Of a stretch of DNA of 14,341 nucleotides, positions 1 to 6,604 are shown piece by piece. The notes under the pieces were generated by a model that was not told where the DNA came from, made no database searches, and worked only from the letters and a program-made list of their open reading frames with translations. The translations under genes were made by a program, and so were the position numbers. The DNA is from Rhodospirillaceae bacterium (GTDB taxonomy: Bacteria; Pseudomonadota; Alphaproteobacteria; Rhodospirillales; Rhodospirillaceae), in contig JAFGWD010000254.1 in assembly GCA_016937315.1 (NCBI GenBank), positions 1 through 14,341 on the forward strand, in the 5' to 3' direction. The first letter of the stretch is position 1. Each line of letters starts with the position of its first letter.

Positions 1-1
1 G

Positions 2-937
2 GCACAGGGACTGGGAGGCAAAATACGTTTGCCAGATGGTCCTGCTCCGGTGCAGCCGCATGTCGCCGTGCGCTTGGTGCAACCCAATATTCCGCAGACC
101 GAGAAATGGAAGCCCCGCCAGCGCCGGGAGAATCTGTTGCAACAGATTTTGCTTAGCCGGTCTCCGGGGTGGGAGACTCGAACTCATGTGATCTGGGCGG
201 AAACCGCCTCAACCTTTCCGTTGGATTTACCGGAAGACGCTCTCGCCCGTAACCTGCTCGCACAAGCGGTTCCTCATGGGGGATGGTTGATGACCGGAGC
301 TCCCCGTCGTTCACCCCAAGGGCAACCCTTTCAGCTGTGGAACAGTGTGATTGCTCTGAACGATCAGGGGCAGATTGGTGATGTCCACGACAAGGCTCAT
401 TTGGTGCCATTTGGTGAATACATGCCGGGAGGCCGTTGGTTGCCGTTGAAAAAATTGGCGGCGGGGCGCGTTGACTATTCTCCGGGACCGGGCCGGCGTA
501 CCGTACGCTTGGCGGAGACGCCCCCGTACAGCCCGCTGATTTGTTACGAAGTGATTTTCCCCGGAGCGGTGACCGACGCGTCGGACCGCCCGGATTGGAT
601 TTTGAATGTCACCAATGACGCATGGTTCGGGGTGAGCGCAGGGCCGCATCAGCACTTGGCTGCGGCGATCTTGCGGGCAGTTGAAACCGGCTTGCCTGTG
701 GTGCGTGCAGCCAACACCGGGATTAGTGCGACGATTGATCCCTATGGCCGGGTTGTGGCGAGTCTGGGTCTTGGCAAAAGGGGTGTCGTGGACTCGGGTC
801 TGCCGCGTCCCTTGCCGGAAACGGTGTTCTCAGGTTTGGGTAATGTCTTGCCAACTCTAATGCTGATTCTGCTTTTTCTTGGCGTTAATTTTGCTGTGCG
901 TTCCCGTTTGCATCGGGATCGTTCAAACCCCATGTAA
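2..937 (+). CDS. lnt: Apolipoprotein N-acyltransferase, 5'-truncated (C-terminal nitrilase domain)
   Basis: Lnt transfers an acyl chain from phospholipid to the N-terminal cysteine of apolipoproteins, the last step of lipoprotein maturation, at the periplasmic face of the inner membrane. The frame is open from base 2, so the gene enters from outside the window; about 311 residues are seen of a family usually just over 500, and the N-terminal membrane helices are missing. The visible part is the carbon-nitrogen hydrolase fold. The catalytic triad is recognisable: Glu in IWAETA (codon at 200), Lys in HDKAHLVPFGEY (codon at 392) and Cys in LICYEVIFPG (codon at 542). VTNDAWFG follows, as in family members. 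A hydrophobic stretch near the C terminus (LPTLMLILLFLGVNF) is the final membrane helix. In Sinorhizobium this gene is known as actA and lies next to phrR, as it does here. The identification is firm. Confidence 0.95.
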   Translation, partial: AQGLGGKIRLPDGPAPVQPHVAVRLVQPNIPQTEKWKPRQRRENLLQQILLSRSPGWETRTHVIWAETASTFPLDLPEDALARNLLAQAVPHGGWLMTGAPRRSPQGQPFQLWNSVIALNDQGQIGDVHDKAHLVPFGEYMPGGRWLPLKKLAAGRVDYSPGPGRRTVRLAETPPYSPLICYEVIFPGAVTDASDRPDWILNVTNDAWFGVSAGPHQHLAAAILRAVETGLPVVRAANTGISATIDPYGRVVASLGLGKRGVVDSGLPRPLPETVFSGLGNVLPTLMLILLFLGVNFAVRSRLHRDRSNPM

Positions 938-992
938 TATTCGTATGCCTTTTCTTTCCGATCCTATGCAAAGCGGTGAGGGGTATTCTCGG

Positions 993-1020
993 TTGACGGA
1001 CATACAACTGCATGTATAAA
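993..1020 (+). promoter_or_regulatory. Sigma70-type promoter for the helix-turn-helix regulator
   Basis: TTGACG (993-998), a 16-base spacer and TATAAA (1015-1020) match the housekeeping consensus at 10 of 12 positions. Transcription would start near 1027, about 50 bases before the regulator's ATG at 1079. It lies in the 141-base gap after lnt, so the regulator can be transcribed independently of lnt. It is the best promoter I can see in the window. Confidence 0.7.
1002..1017. promoter_or_regulatory. Operator-like inverted repeat over the promoter
   Basis: ATACA (1002-1006) and TGTAT (1013-1017) form an inverted repeat with a 6-base centre, covering the spacer and the first half of the -10 element. 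A second, shorter pair, GTTG (992-995) and CAAC (1005-1008), covers the -35. A dimeric repressor here would block RNA polymerase. That the downstream XRE-type protein binds it (autoregulation) is an inference; short repeats like these also occur by chance. Confidence 0.3.
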
Positions 1021-1078
1021 GTGCGTGAGAGTTGAACGACGCCGGGCAGAATGGTGGCAGGTTCCACAGGAGAGGAAA

Positions 1079-1585
1079 ATGCCAAGTAATTCTACAAGAA
1101 ATCAAGAGGCGACCCGATCTCGCGGATCTTCGCGGGGGCGGACTCCGCAGGGCAATCCGAATCCCGTTGACGTTCACGTTGGCGGACGCATTCGTTTGCG
1201 CCGGACGCTTTTGGGGATGAGCCAAGAGCGCTTGGGCGATGCTTTGGGTCTGACCTTCCAACAGGTTCAGAAATATGAACGCGGAACCAATCGCGTTGGG
1301 GCCAGTCGGTTGTGGGATTTAAGCCGTGTTCTTGATGTTCCGGTCAGTTTTTTTTATGACGATATGTCCAATACCGTTGCGGAGAAAAGTCCCCGGTTGA
1401 TTTCCGGCCTTGATGAAGAGCCAGAGGCGATAGAGGCTGATCCCTTGACCAAGCGTGAAACCTTGGAACTGGTGCGAGCCTACTATCGGATTTCTGACCC
1501 GACGATACGCAAACGGGTTTTTGATCTTGCTAAAGCTCTGGCAAGTGTTTCTGAGACGCTGGTGCCTCCCGCAAGCGGAGTCTGA
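1079..1585 (+). CDS. XRE-family helix-turn-helix regulator, PhrR/PraR-like
   Basis: A 168-residue DNA-binding regulator. After a polar, probably disordered N terminus (residues 1-30, Ser/Arg/Asn-rich) comes one HTH_3/Cro-C1 domain at about residues 34-94, with the helix pair GMSQERLGDALGLT and the recognition segment FQQVQKYERGTNRV, ending in PVSFFYDD. The C-terminal tail has an acidic linker and a helix (TLELVRAYYRISD, about 128-140). Family members in alphaproteobacteria include PhrR and PraR; Sinorhizobium phrR is described as low-pH-induced and adjacent to actA (lnt), the neighbour seen here. The ATG at 1079 is chosen because AGGAG (1068-1072) lies 6 bases upstream and because an earlier in-frame start at 1025 falls at the predicted transcription start. 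Regulon and signal cannot be read from the sequence. I leave the symbol blank since phrR and praR homologues are hard to separate by eye. Confidence 0.88.
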   Translation: MPSNSTRNQEATRSRGSSRGRTPQGNPNPVDVHVGGRIRLRRTLLGMSQERLGDALGLTFQQVQKYERGTNRVGASRLWDLSRVLDVPVSFFYDDMSNTVAEKSPRLISGLDEEPEAIEADPLTKRETLELVRAYYRISDPTIRKRVFDLAKALASVSETLVPPASGV

Positions 1586-1623
1586 CGGCGCGAAAGCCCA
1601 GTTTTTTTCCTTGTACCGCGACT

Positions 1624-1772
1624 AAGGAAGAGCTGTTCCTTGCATTATCCCAACACTTCGGATACGAGAAAAAGCGTTCTCGGTCGTTGGGTATGCGTGC
1701 CGGGGGTGACTTTCGCCGTTTCTACCAGAATGGATCGGATCGCACTTTTCCCTGTGGAAGCCTTCCGCAGGG
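1624..1772 (+). promoter_or_regulatory. Structured leader of metK (candidate cis-regulatory RNA)
   Basis: The 225 bases between the regulator's stop and the metK GTG hold three simple hairpins: AAGGAA/TTCCTT (1624-1641, 6-base loop), CGAGAA/TTCTCG (1665-1682, 6-base loop) and CCCTGTGGAA/TTCCGCAGGG (1750-1772, 10 pairs including one G-T, 3-base loop). The last ends 20 bases before the AGGAGG ribosome site (1793-1798). SAM riboswitches often precede metK in other bacteria, but I could not match this leader to SAM-II or the SAM/SAH class, so the class is unassigned. No T tract follows the hairpins, so control, if any, would act on translation. Confidence 0.3.
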
Positions 1773-1810
1773 CGGGGCGCGTAGCACCAATCAGGAGGGG
1801 GGGACCTTCA

Positions 1811-2980
1811 GTGTTCCAATCAAACTATTTGTTCACCAGCGAATCGGTTGCCGAAGGGCACCCCGATAAGGTTTGTGACCGGATTTCCGATGCCGTCGTC
1901 GATACGTTTCTTGCCGCTGATCCACAGGCCCGTGTGGCGTGTGAAACGCTGGCCACCACCAATCGCATCGTGCTTGCGGGTGAGGTTCGCGGCCCATCCA
2001 CGATTACCTCTGATGTGTTGGAACAGGTCGCACGCGACGCGGTGAAAGGGATTGGCTACGAGCAAGATGGTTTCCATCATGCAAACTGTGCTGTGGACAT
2101 TTATTTGCACAGCCAGTCCAGCGATATTGCCATGGGCGTGGATGCGGCTGGGAACAAGGACGAAGGCGCTGGCGACCAGGGGATCATGTTTGGCTATGCG
2201 GTCGATGAAACTCCAGAATTGATGCCCGCCCCGATTGTTTATGCGCACCGTATTCTGCGGGACATGGCGACGGCGCGGCATCAGGGAATTCGCCCGGAAT
2301 TTGCACCGGATGCAAAAAGCCAAGTGACCTTGCGTTATGAAAACGGTCGCCCGGTGGGGGCGGCTTCGGTGGTGGTCTCGACGCAACATGTCGAATCGGC
2401 CTCGCAAGAGGACATCCGTCGTTTGGTGCGCCCGTTCGTCGAAGCGGTGCTGCCTGAAGGTTGGATGCCGCCTGAGGACGAGTTTTATGTCAACCCCACG
2501 GGGCGCTTTGTGATTGGCGGCCCGGATGGTGATTGTGGCCTGACTGGGCGCAAGATCATTGTGGATACCTATGGCGGTGCCGCGCCGCATGGTGGTGGGG
2601 CTTTTTCCGGCAAGGACCCGACCAAGGTTGATCGCTCGGCTGCTTATGCGGCGCGTTATTTGGCAAAGAACGTCGTGGCCGCCGGTTTGGCGACTCGCTG
2701 CTTGATCCAACTGTCGTATGCGATTGGTGTTTCCAAGCCGTTGTCGGTTTATGTTGAAACCTATGGAACCGGCAAGATTTCGGAGGCCGCGATCAGCGAT
2801 GCTCTTCAGGGTTTGATGAACTTGAGCCCGCGCGGCATTCGTGAGCATCTGCATCTGAATCGTCCGATTTATGCGCGTACTGCCGCTTATGGTCATTTTG
2901 GCCGTGAGGCTGAGGCCGACGGTGGGTTCTCGTGGGAACGCTGTGATTTGGTCGATCCCTTACGCAATCTTTTGCCATAA
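1811..2980 (+). CDS. metK: S-adenosylmethionine synthase
   Basis: Makes S-adenosylmethionine from methionine and ATP in the cytoplasm; SAM feeds methylation, including that by the neighbouring TrmB. The 389-residue length is normal for the family. Seen in order: the ATP/methionine-binding GHPDK (residues 16-20), signature 1 GAGDQG (119-124) and signature 2 GGGAFSGKD (261-269), within DTYGGAAPHGGGAFSGKDPT. The start is GTG at 1811: the protein then opens as FQSNYLFTSESVAEGHPDK, the usual family N terminus, and AGGAGG (1793-1798) with a following G run sits upstream. The same frame stays open back to 1640 (57 more codons), but that part resembles no MetK N terminus and overlaps the leader hairpins, so it is rejected. 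trmB follows after 10 bases, probably on the same transcript. Confidence 0.97.
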   Translation: MFQSNYLFTSESVAEGHPDKVCDRISDAVVDTFLAADPQARVACETLATTNRIVLAGEVRGPSTITSDVLEQVARDAVKGIGYEQDGFHHANCAVDIYLHSQSSDIAMGVDAAGNKDEGAGDQGIMFGYAVDETPELMPAPIVYAHRILRDMATARHQGIRPEFAPDAKSQVTLRYENGRPVGAASVVVSTQHVESASQEDIRRLVRPFVEAVLPEGWMPPEDEFYVNPTGRFVIGGPDGDCGLTGRKIIVDTYGGAAPHGGGAFSGKDPTKVDRSAAYAARYLAKNVVAAGLATRCLIQLSYAIGVSKPLSVYVETYGTGKISEAAISDALQGLMNLSPRGIREHLHLNRPIYARTAAYGHFGREAEADGGFSWERCDLVDPLRNLLP

Positions 2981-2990
2981 CGAGGTTGTG

Positions 2991-3704
2991 ATGTTTACCC
3001 CCGACCTCCCGCCGGAGGCGCGGGACCCCCACTTTTTCGGCCGCCGCAAGGGTAAAGCCTTGCGGCCAGGTCGGGTGCGCTTGATGGAAACCCTTCTGCC
3101 CGCGATTGCGGTGCCGGAGGGCGACGCGCCCATTGATCCCCTCCCCCTGTTTTCCAAACCGGTTTCTGATCTGTGGTTGGAAATTGGTTTTGGCGGTGGT
3201 GAACACTTGGCGGGACAGGCCGCCACGCATCCTGATGTTGGTATCATCGGTTGTGAGGTTTTCCTGAACGGTGTGGCGCGTTTGCTGTCGCTGATCCATG
3301 AAACCCCAGCCGAAGAGACGGTGCGTCTTTGCCATGGGGACGTGCGTTTATTGATGCCGCGTTTGCCTGCAGCGAGTCTTGACCGGGCTTTTGTGCTGTT
3401 CCCCGATCCCTGGCCGAAAACACGGCATGCCAAACGTCGTTTCATTGGGCCGGATAATCTGCCTGCTTTGGCGCGGTTACTGAAGGACGGCGCGGAATTG
3501 CGGGTAGCCAGCGATGATATGACATATATCCGTTGGGCATTGATGCATTTGATGGATCACCCCGATTTCATGTGGATGGCAAACACGCCGGATGATTGGT
3601 TGGGGCGGCCTGCGGATTGGGTGCCGACACGTTACGAAAAGAAGGCGCTGGTGCAAGGTCGGGTTCCGGTGGTGTTGCGGTTTGCCCGTCGACCACGTGG
3701 CTGA
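2991..3704 (+). CDS. trmB: tRNA (guanine-N7-)-methyltransferase
   Basis: Uses SAM to form 7-methylguanosine at position 46 of the tRNA variable loop. At 237 residues it has family length. Motifs in order: FFGRRKGKALRPGR near the N terminus (15-28), the SAM-binding loop LWLEIGFGGGEHL (61-73), IIGCEVFLNGV (85-95), the family signature FPDPWPKTRHAKRRF (137-151) and the C-terminal PTRYEKKA (212-219). The ATG at 2991 has GAGG (2982-2985) 5 bases upstream and matches the family N terminus; the open frame extends upstream only inside metK. It sits 10 bases after metK, so SAM production and one SAM user are probably co-transcribed. Gene order lnt-regulator-metK-trmB is common in alphaproteobacteria. 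Confidence 0.95.
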   Translation: MFTPDLPPEARDPHFFGRRKGKALRPGRVRLMETLLPAIAVPEGDAPIDPLPLFSKPVSDLWLEIGFGGGEHLAGQAATHPDVGIIGCEVFLNGVARLLSLIHETPAEETVRLCHGDVRLLMPRLPAASLDRAFVLFPDPWPKTRHAKRRFIGPDNLPALARLLKDGAELRVASDDMTYIRWALMHLMDHPDFMWMANTPDDWLGRPADWVPTRYEKKALVQGRVPVVLRFARRPRG

Positions 3705-3764
3705 GGCCTCTGCTTGCCCGTGTTTGATTTGGTTGGCTGTGCTGGATGCAGCCCCAGATTCTTC

Positions 3765-3792
3765 TTTACTCTGGCGAACGATCGTCTAGATT
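3765..3792 (+). promoter_or_regulatory. Possible promoter upstream of the rimP leader
   Basis: TTTACT (3765-3770), a 16-base spacer and TAGATT (3787-3792) match the sigma70 consensus at 8 of 12 positions. Transcription would start near 3799, giving a roughly 55-base transcript up to the terminator at 3837-3860. The match is only moderate, and other weak matches could be found in a gap this size. It is listed because the next operon needs a promoter and there is little room for one after the terminator. Confidence 0.25.
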
Positions 3793-3836
3793 GAGCTCGA
3801 CATTCTTATTGGAGCGGCCAACGGGCGCCGATGAGG

Positions 3837-3860
3837 GTGGGCCGGTGGCCCACTTTTTTT
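3837..3860 (+). terminator. Intrinsic terminator between trmB and rimP (possible attenuator)
   Basis: GTGGGCC (3837-3843) pairs perfectly with GGCCCAC (3847-3853) around a GGT loop, followed directly by seven T (3854-3860), a textbook intrinsic terminator. It lies 132 bases after the trmB stop and only 47 bases before the rimP ATG, so it may end the metK-trmB transcript or act inside the rimP leader. Upstream segments could compete with it: CGGCC (3815-3819) can pair with GGCCG (3840-3844), and GGCCA (3816-3820) with TGGCC (3846-3850). Confidence 0.8.
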
Positions 3861-3907
3861 GTTTGTGCAAACGTCAATGGCCGGAATGAAGCGGGAAACC
3901 AGAGCGC

Positions 3908-4402
3908 ATGGATATCGCCAAGCACGTGGCAGACTTGATTCTGCCGTCCTTGACCGATATGGGGTATGATTTGGTGCGGGTGCAGTTTACCGGCACGACT
4001 CGTCATACTTTGCAGATTATGGCGGAGCGTATTGATCGTGTGGCGATGACGGTGGATGATTGTGCCGATATCAGTCGTGCGGTTTCCGCCCTTTTGGATG
4101 TTGCGGACCCGATTGCGGGAAAGTACATGCTGGAGGTCAGCTCTCCTGGTCTTGACCGGCCCTTGACTCGCAGCGAAGACTTTGTGCGCTTTGCTGGATT
4201 TGAAGCCAAGGTCGAAGCGGTCATGCCGGTAGATGGGCGCAAGCGCTTCTCGGGCAAAATTTTAGGCCTTACCGATGAGGGCGCAATTGCGCTCGCCTTG
4301 GAAGAAGGCGGCGAGGTCGCCATCCCTTTCACGAATTTCGCGCGTGCGAAACTGCTGCTGACCGACGAACTGATCAAAGCAGCGGAAAAAGAACAAGCCT
4401 AA
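3908..4402 (+). CDS. rimP: Ribosome maturation factor RimP
   Basis: Assists 30S subunit maturation, acting with ribosomal proteins on 16S rRNA. The 164 residues fit the usual size (about 150-170). The N-terminal domain carries GYDLVRVQF (19-27), and the hallmark EVSSPGLDRPL occurs at 76-86, followed by the C-terminal Sm-like barrel (about 90-155; GKILGLTDEGAIAL). The ATG at 3908 gives the standard N terminus; the ribosome site is weak (GCGGGAA at 3891-3897). nusA begins 18 bases after its stop, the rimP-nusA pairing found across bacteria. It is the first gene of the gene-expression operon and the one most exposed to the terminator upstream. Confidence 0.95.
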   Translation: MDIAKHVADLILPSLTDMGYDLVRVQFTGTTRHTLQIMAERIDRVAMTVDDCADISRAVSALLDVADPIAGKYMLEVSSPGLDRPLTRSEDFVRFAGFEAKVEAVMPVDGRKRFSGKILGLTDEGAIALALEEGGEVAIPFTNFARAKLLLTDELIKAAEKEQA

Positions 4403-4420
4403 AGGAAGCGGAAGGACGCA

Positions 4421-5959
4421 ATGGAACGTACAGCGGCATTGCCACGGCCCGAATTGCTTCAGGTTGCGGATGCGGTCGCCCGCGACAAGGGCATCGATCG
4501 CGACGAAGTGATTCAAGCGATGGAATCGGCCATCCAGAAGGCCGGACGTTCGAAATACGGCCACGATTACGACATTCGTGCCACCATCGATCGCAAGTCC
4601 GGCGAGATCAAACTTGCCCGCTACATCGAAGTTGTGGATGAGGTCGAGGACGACAACACCCAGATGACGCTGGACCAGGCTTTGGCTCGGGACCCTGCGC
4701 TGGTGGTTGGCGACTTTTGGATCGATCCCTTGCCGCCGATTGATTTTGGCCGGATTGCCGCCCAAACCGCGAAGCAAGTGATCGTCCAGCGGGTTCGCGA
4801 TGCGGAACGTTTGCGCCAGTTCATGGAATTCGAAAATCGTGCCGGTGAAGTCGTCAATGGCCTCGTCAAGCGTGTCGAGTTCGGCAACATCTATGTGGAT
4901 TTGGGTCGGGCAGAGGCCTTATTGCGCCGCGACGAACTGATCCAGCGCGAAACCTTCCGTGTTGGGGATCGGGTGCGGGCTTATATCATGGCGGTTCGCC
5001 AAGAGCCGCGTGGGCCGCAGATTTTCCTGTCGCGGACTCACCCGCAATTCATGGCGAAGCTGTTTGCTCAGGAAGTGCCGGAAATCTACGACGGGGTCAT
5101 CGAAATCAAATCGGTGGCACGCGACCCTGGCTCACGGGCTAAAATCGCGGTTCTGTCCAATGATTCCTCCATTGATCCGGTCGGGGCTTGCGTCGGTATG
5201 CGCGGCAGCCGGGTTCAAGCGGTGGTTGGTGAGCTTCAGGGCGAAAAGATCGATATTATCCAATGGTCACAGGACCCGGCGACGTTTATTGTCAATGGCT
5301 TGGCTCCGGCGGAAGTCACCAAGGTGGTTTTGGACGAGGAAACCAACCGTATTGAAGTGGTGGTTCCCGATGATCAACTGTCTTTGGCAATTGGGCGCCG
5401 TGGGCAAAACGTGCGATTGGCTTCGCAACTGACCGGCTGGGATATTGATATCCTGACTGAGCAGGAAGAATCCGAACGCCGTCAGGAAGAGATTAAGTCT
5501 CGCTCCAAGATGTTTATTGATGCCTTGGACGTGGATGAGGTGATCGCCCACCTTTTGGTTGGTGAGGGTTTCTCCTCTGTCGAGGAAGTGGCCTTTGTTC
5601 CGGCGCAGGATTTGGGCGATATTGAGGGCTTTGACGACGAAATCGCGGTGGAATTGCAAAGTCGTGCTCAGACCTATTTGGAAGATCGTGACCGCAACGC
5701 CGATGAACGTCGGGTTGAGTTGGGCGTTTCCGACGCGTTGTCCGCGCTTGAGGGGCTGTCGCCGGTGATGCTGGTGAAGTTGGGCGAGGCCGAGGTCAAA
5801 ACCTTGGATGATCTCGCGGATCTCGCCAGCGATGAGCTGCTTGAAGTTGTTGGTGCCGATGCGATGACCGAAGACGAGGCCAATGCCGTGATTATGGCGG
5901 CGCGGGCCCACTGGTTCGCGGATGAGGACGTAGAAGAAGCGGATGACGGAAATCCCTGA
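4421..5959 (+). CDS. nusA: Transcription termination/antitermination factor NusA
   Basis: Binds RNA polymerase and nascent RNA, modulating pausing, termination and antitermination. The 512 residues hold, in order: the polymerase-binding N-terminal domain (about 1-130), S1 (about 140-205; GEVVNGLVKRVEFGNIYVDLG), KH1 (about 235-295, loop GMRGSR at 259-264), KH2 (about 305-350, loop GRRGQN at 325-330, within LSLAIGRRGQNVRLAS), then two acidic helical repeats (about 365-420 and 445-497) of the helix-hairpin-helix type seen in proteobacterial NusA. The ATG at 4421 has AGGA (4413-4416) nearby. Its last 17 bases overlap the next gene, which implies translational coupling. In E. coli NusA controls its own operon; whether the terminator before rimP serves that here is inference. 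Confidence 0.97.
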   Translation: MERTAALPRPELLQVADAVARDKGIDRDEVIQAMESAIQKAGRSKYGHDYDIRATIDRKSGEIKLARYIEVVDEVEDDNTQMTLDQALARDPALVVGDFWIDPLPPIDFGRIAAQTAKQVIVQRVRDAERLRQFMEFENRAGEVVNGLVKRVEFGNIYVDLGRAEALLRRDELIQRETFRVGDRVRAYIMAVRQEPRGPQIFLSRTHPQFMAKLFAQEVPEIYDGVIEIKSVARDPGSRAKIAVLSNDSSIDPVGACVGMRGSRVQAVVGELQGEKIDIIQWSQDPATFIVNGLAPAEVTKVVLDEETNRIEVVVPDDQLSLAIGRRGQNVRLASQLTGWDIDILTEQEESERRQEEIKSRSKMFIDALDVDEVIAHLLVGEGFSSVEEVAFVPAQDLGDIEGFDDEIAVELQSRAQTYLEDRDRNADERRVELGVSDALSALEGLSPVMLVKLGEAEVKTLDDLADLASDELLEVVGADAMTEDEANAVIMAARAHWFADEDVEEADDGNP

Positions 5960-6554
5960 ACTTCCGGACTGTGACGACGACGGTCCGCACCGCCGTTGCT
6001 TGATCTTAGGCGAATCGCAGTCAACCGATTTGTTGCTGCGGTTTGTCCTCGGACCGGAGGATCAGGTGGTCCCGGATATCGACGAGCGCTTGCCCGGACG
6101 GGGTTTTTGGTTGAGTGCACGCCGGGATGTGGTAGAAACGGCGGTCAAGCGCAAGGCTTTTCACCGTGTGGCACGTCGCATGGTGAATGTCCCCGACGAT
6201 TTGGTCGGCTTGGTTGAGCGGCTTTTGCTGCGGCGCTGCCAGGATTCTCTGGGGTTGGCGCGGCGTTCGGGGCGGGCCTTATGCGGCTTTGATAAAGTCG
6301 CAGCGGCACTCTCTGATGGGCCGGGAAGCCTGATTGAGGCGAGTGACGGAAGCGCAGATGGTGGCCGGAAGATTGGTCAACATGTGCGGCGTGCGGGGGC
6401 AGCCCCTCGCCGGATCGCCGCAGCGCTGACGGCCGAGGAGTTGGGGATCTCGTTTGCCCGTGAGCGTGCGGTGCATGCGTGGGTTTCCGCAGGTCCGCTT
6501 GCGGATCGGATTGCCCGAGACATGGCGCGGCTTGCGTCGTACCGCGGGATATGA
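5943..6554 (+). CDS. ylxR: YlxR (DUF448) RNA-binding protein with L7Ae-like C-terminal domain
   Basis: A 203-residue nucleic-acid-binding protein. Residues about 12-85 are the YlxR/DUF448 fold, with the characteristic RRCLILGES (17-25), LLRFVLGPED (31-40) and LPGRGFWLSARRDV (50-63). Residues about 88-198 resemble the L7Ae/YlxQ RNA-binding fold: DSLGLARRSGRALCGFDKV (101-119), then ALTAEELGISFARERAVHAW (161-180). In Firmicutes these are two separate genes between nusA and infB (ylxR, ylxQ); here they are one polypeptide, an arrangement usual in alphaproteobacteria. The Bacillus YlxR protein has been linked to RNase P (RnpM); no such role is shown for this longer form. It starts inside the end of nusA (17-base overlap). 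The domain call is firm, the exact function unknown. Confidence 0.9.
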   Translation: MTEIPELPDCDDDGPHRRCLILGESQSTDLLLRFVLGPEDQVVPDIDERLPGRGFWLSARRDVVETAVKRKAFHRVARRMVNVPDDLVGLVERLLLRRCQDSLGLARRSGRALCGFDKVAAALSDGPGSLIEASDGSADGGRKIGQHVRRAGAAPRRIAAALTAEELGISFARERAVHAWVSAGPLADRIARDMARLASYRGI

Positions 6555-6604
6555 GGCATCGGTGCGCTTTTGTGGCGCGATGAACGGTAGATATCAGGAT
6601 AGTG

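Noticed and set aside
1025..1078. 18-codon upstream extension of the helix-turn-helix regulator
   Set aside because: The start codon at 1025 would coincide with the predicted transcription start, and a good ribosome site precedes ATG 1079.
1586..1608. Possible terminator after the regulator (T run at 1602-1608)
   Set aside because: Only a three-pair GGC/GCC stem precedes the T run, too weak for a credible intrinsic terminator.
1640..1810. 57-codon N-terminal extension of MetK in the same open frame
   Set aside because: No likeness to MetK, overlaps leader hairpins, and AGGAGG plus the family N terminus point to GTG 1811.
3735..3753. GGCTG/CAGCC hairpin after trmB as the trmB terminator
   Set aside because: Only five pairs, a nine-base loop and no clean T tract; the 3837-3860 element is far better.
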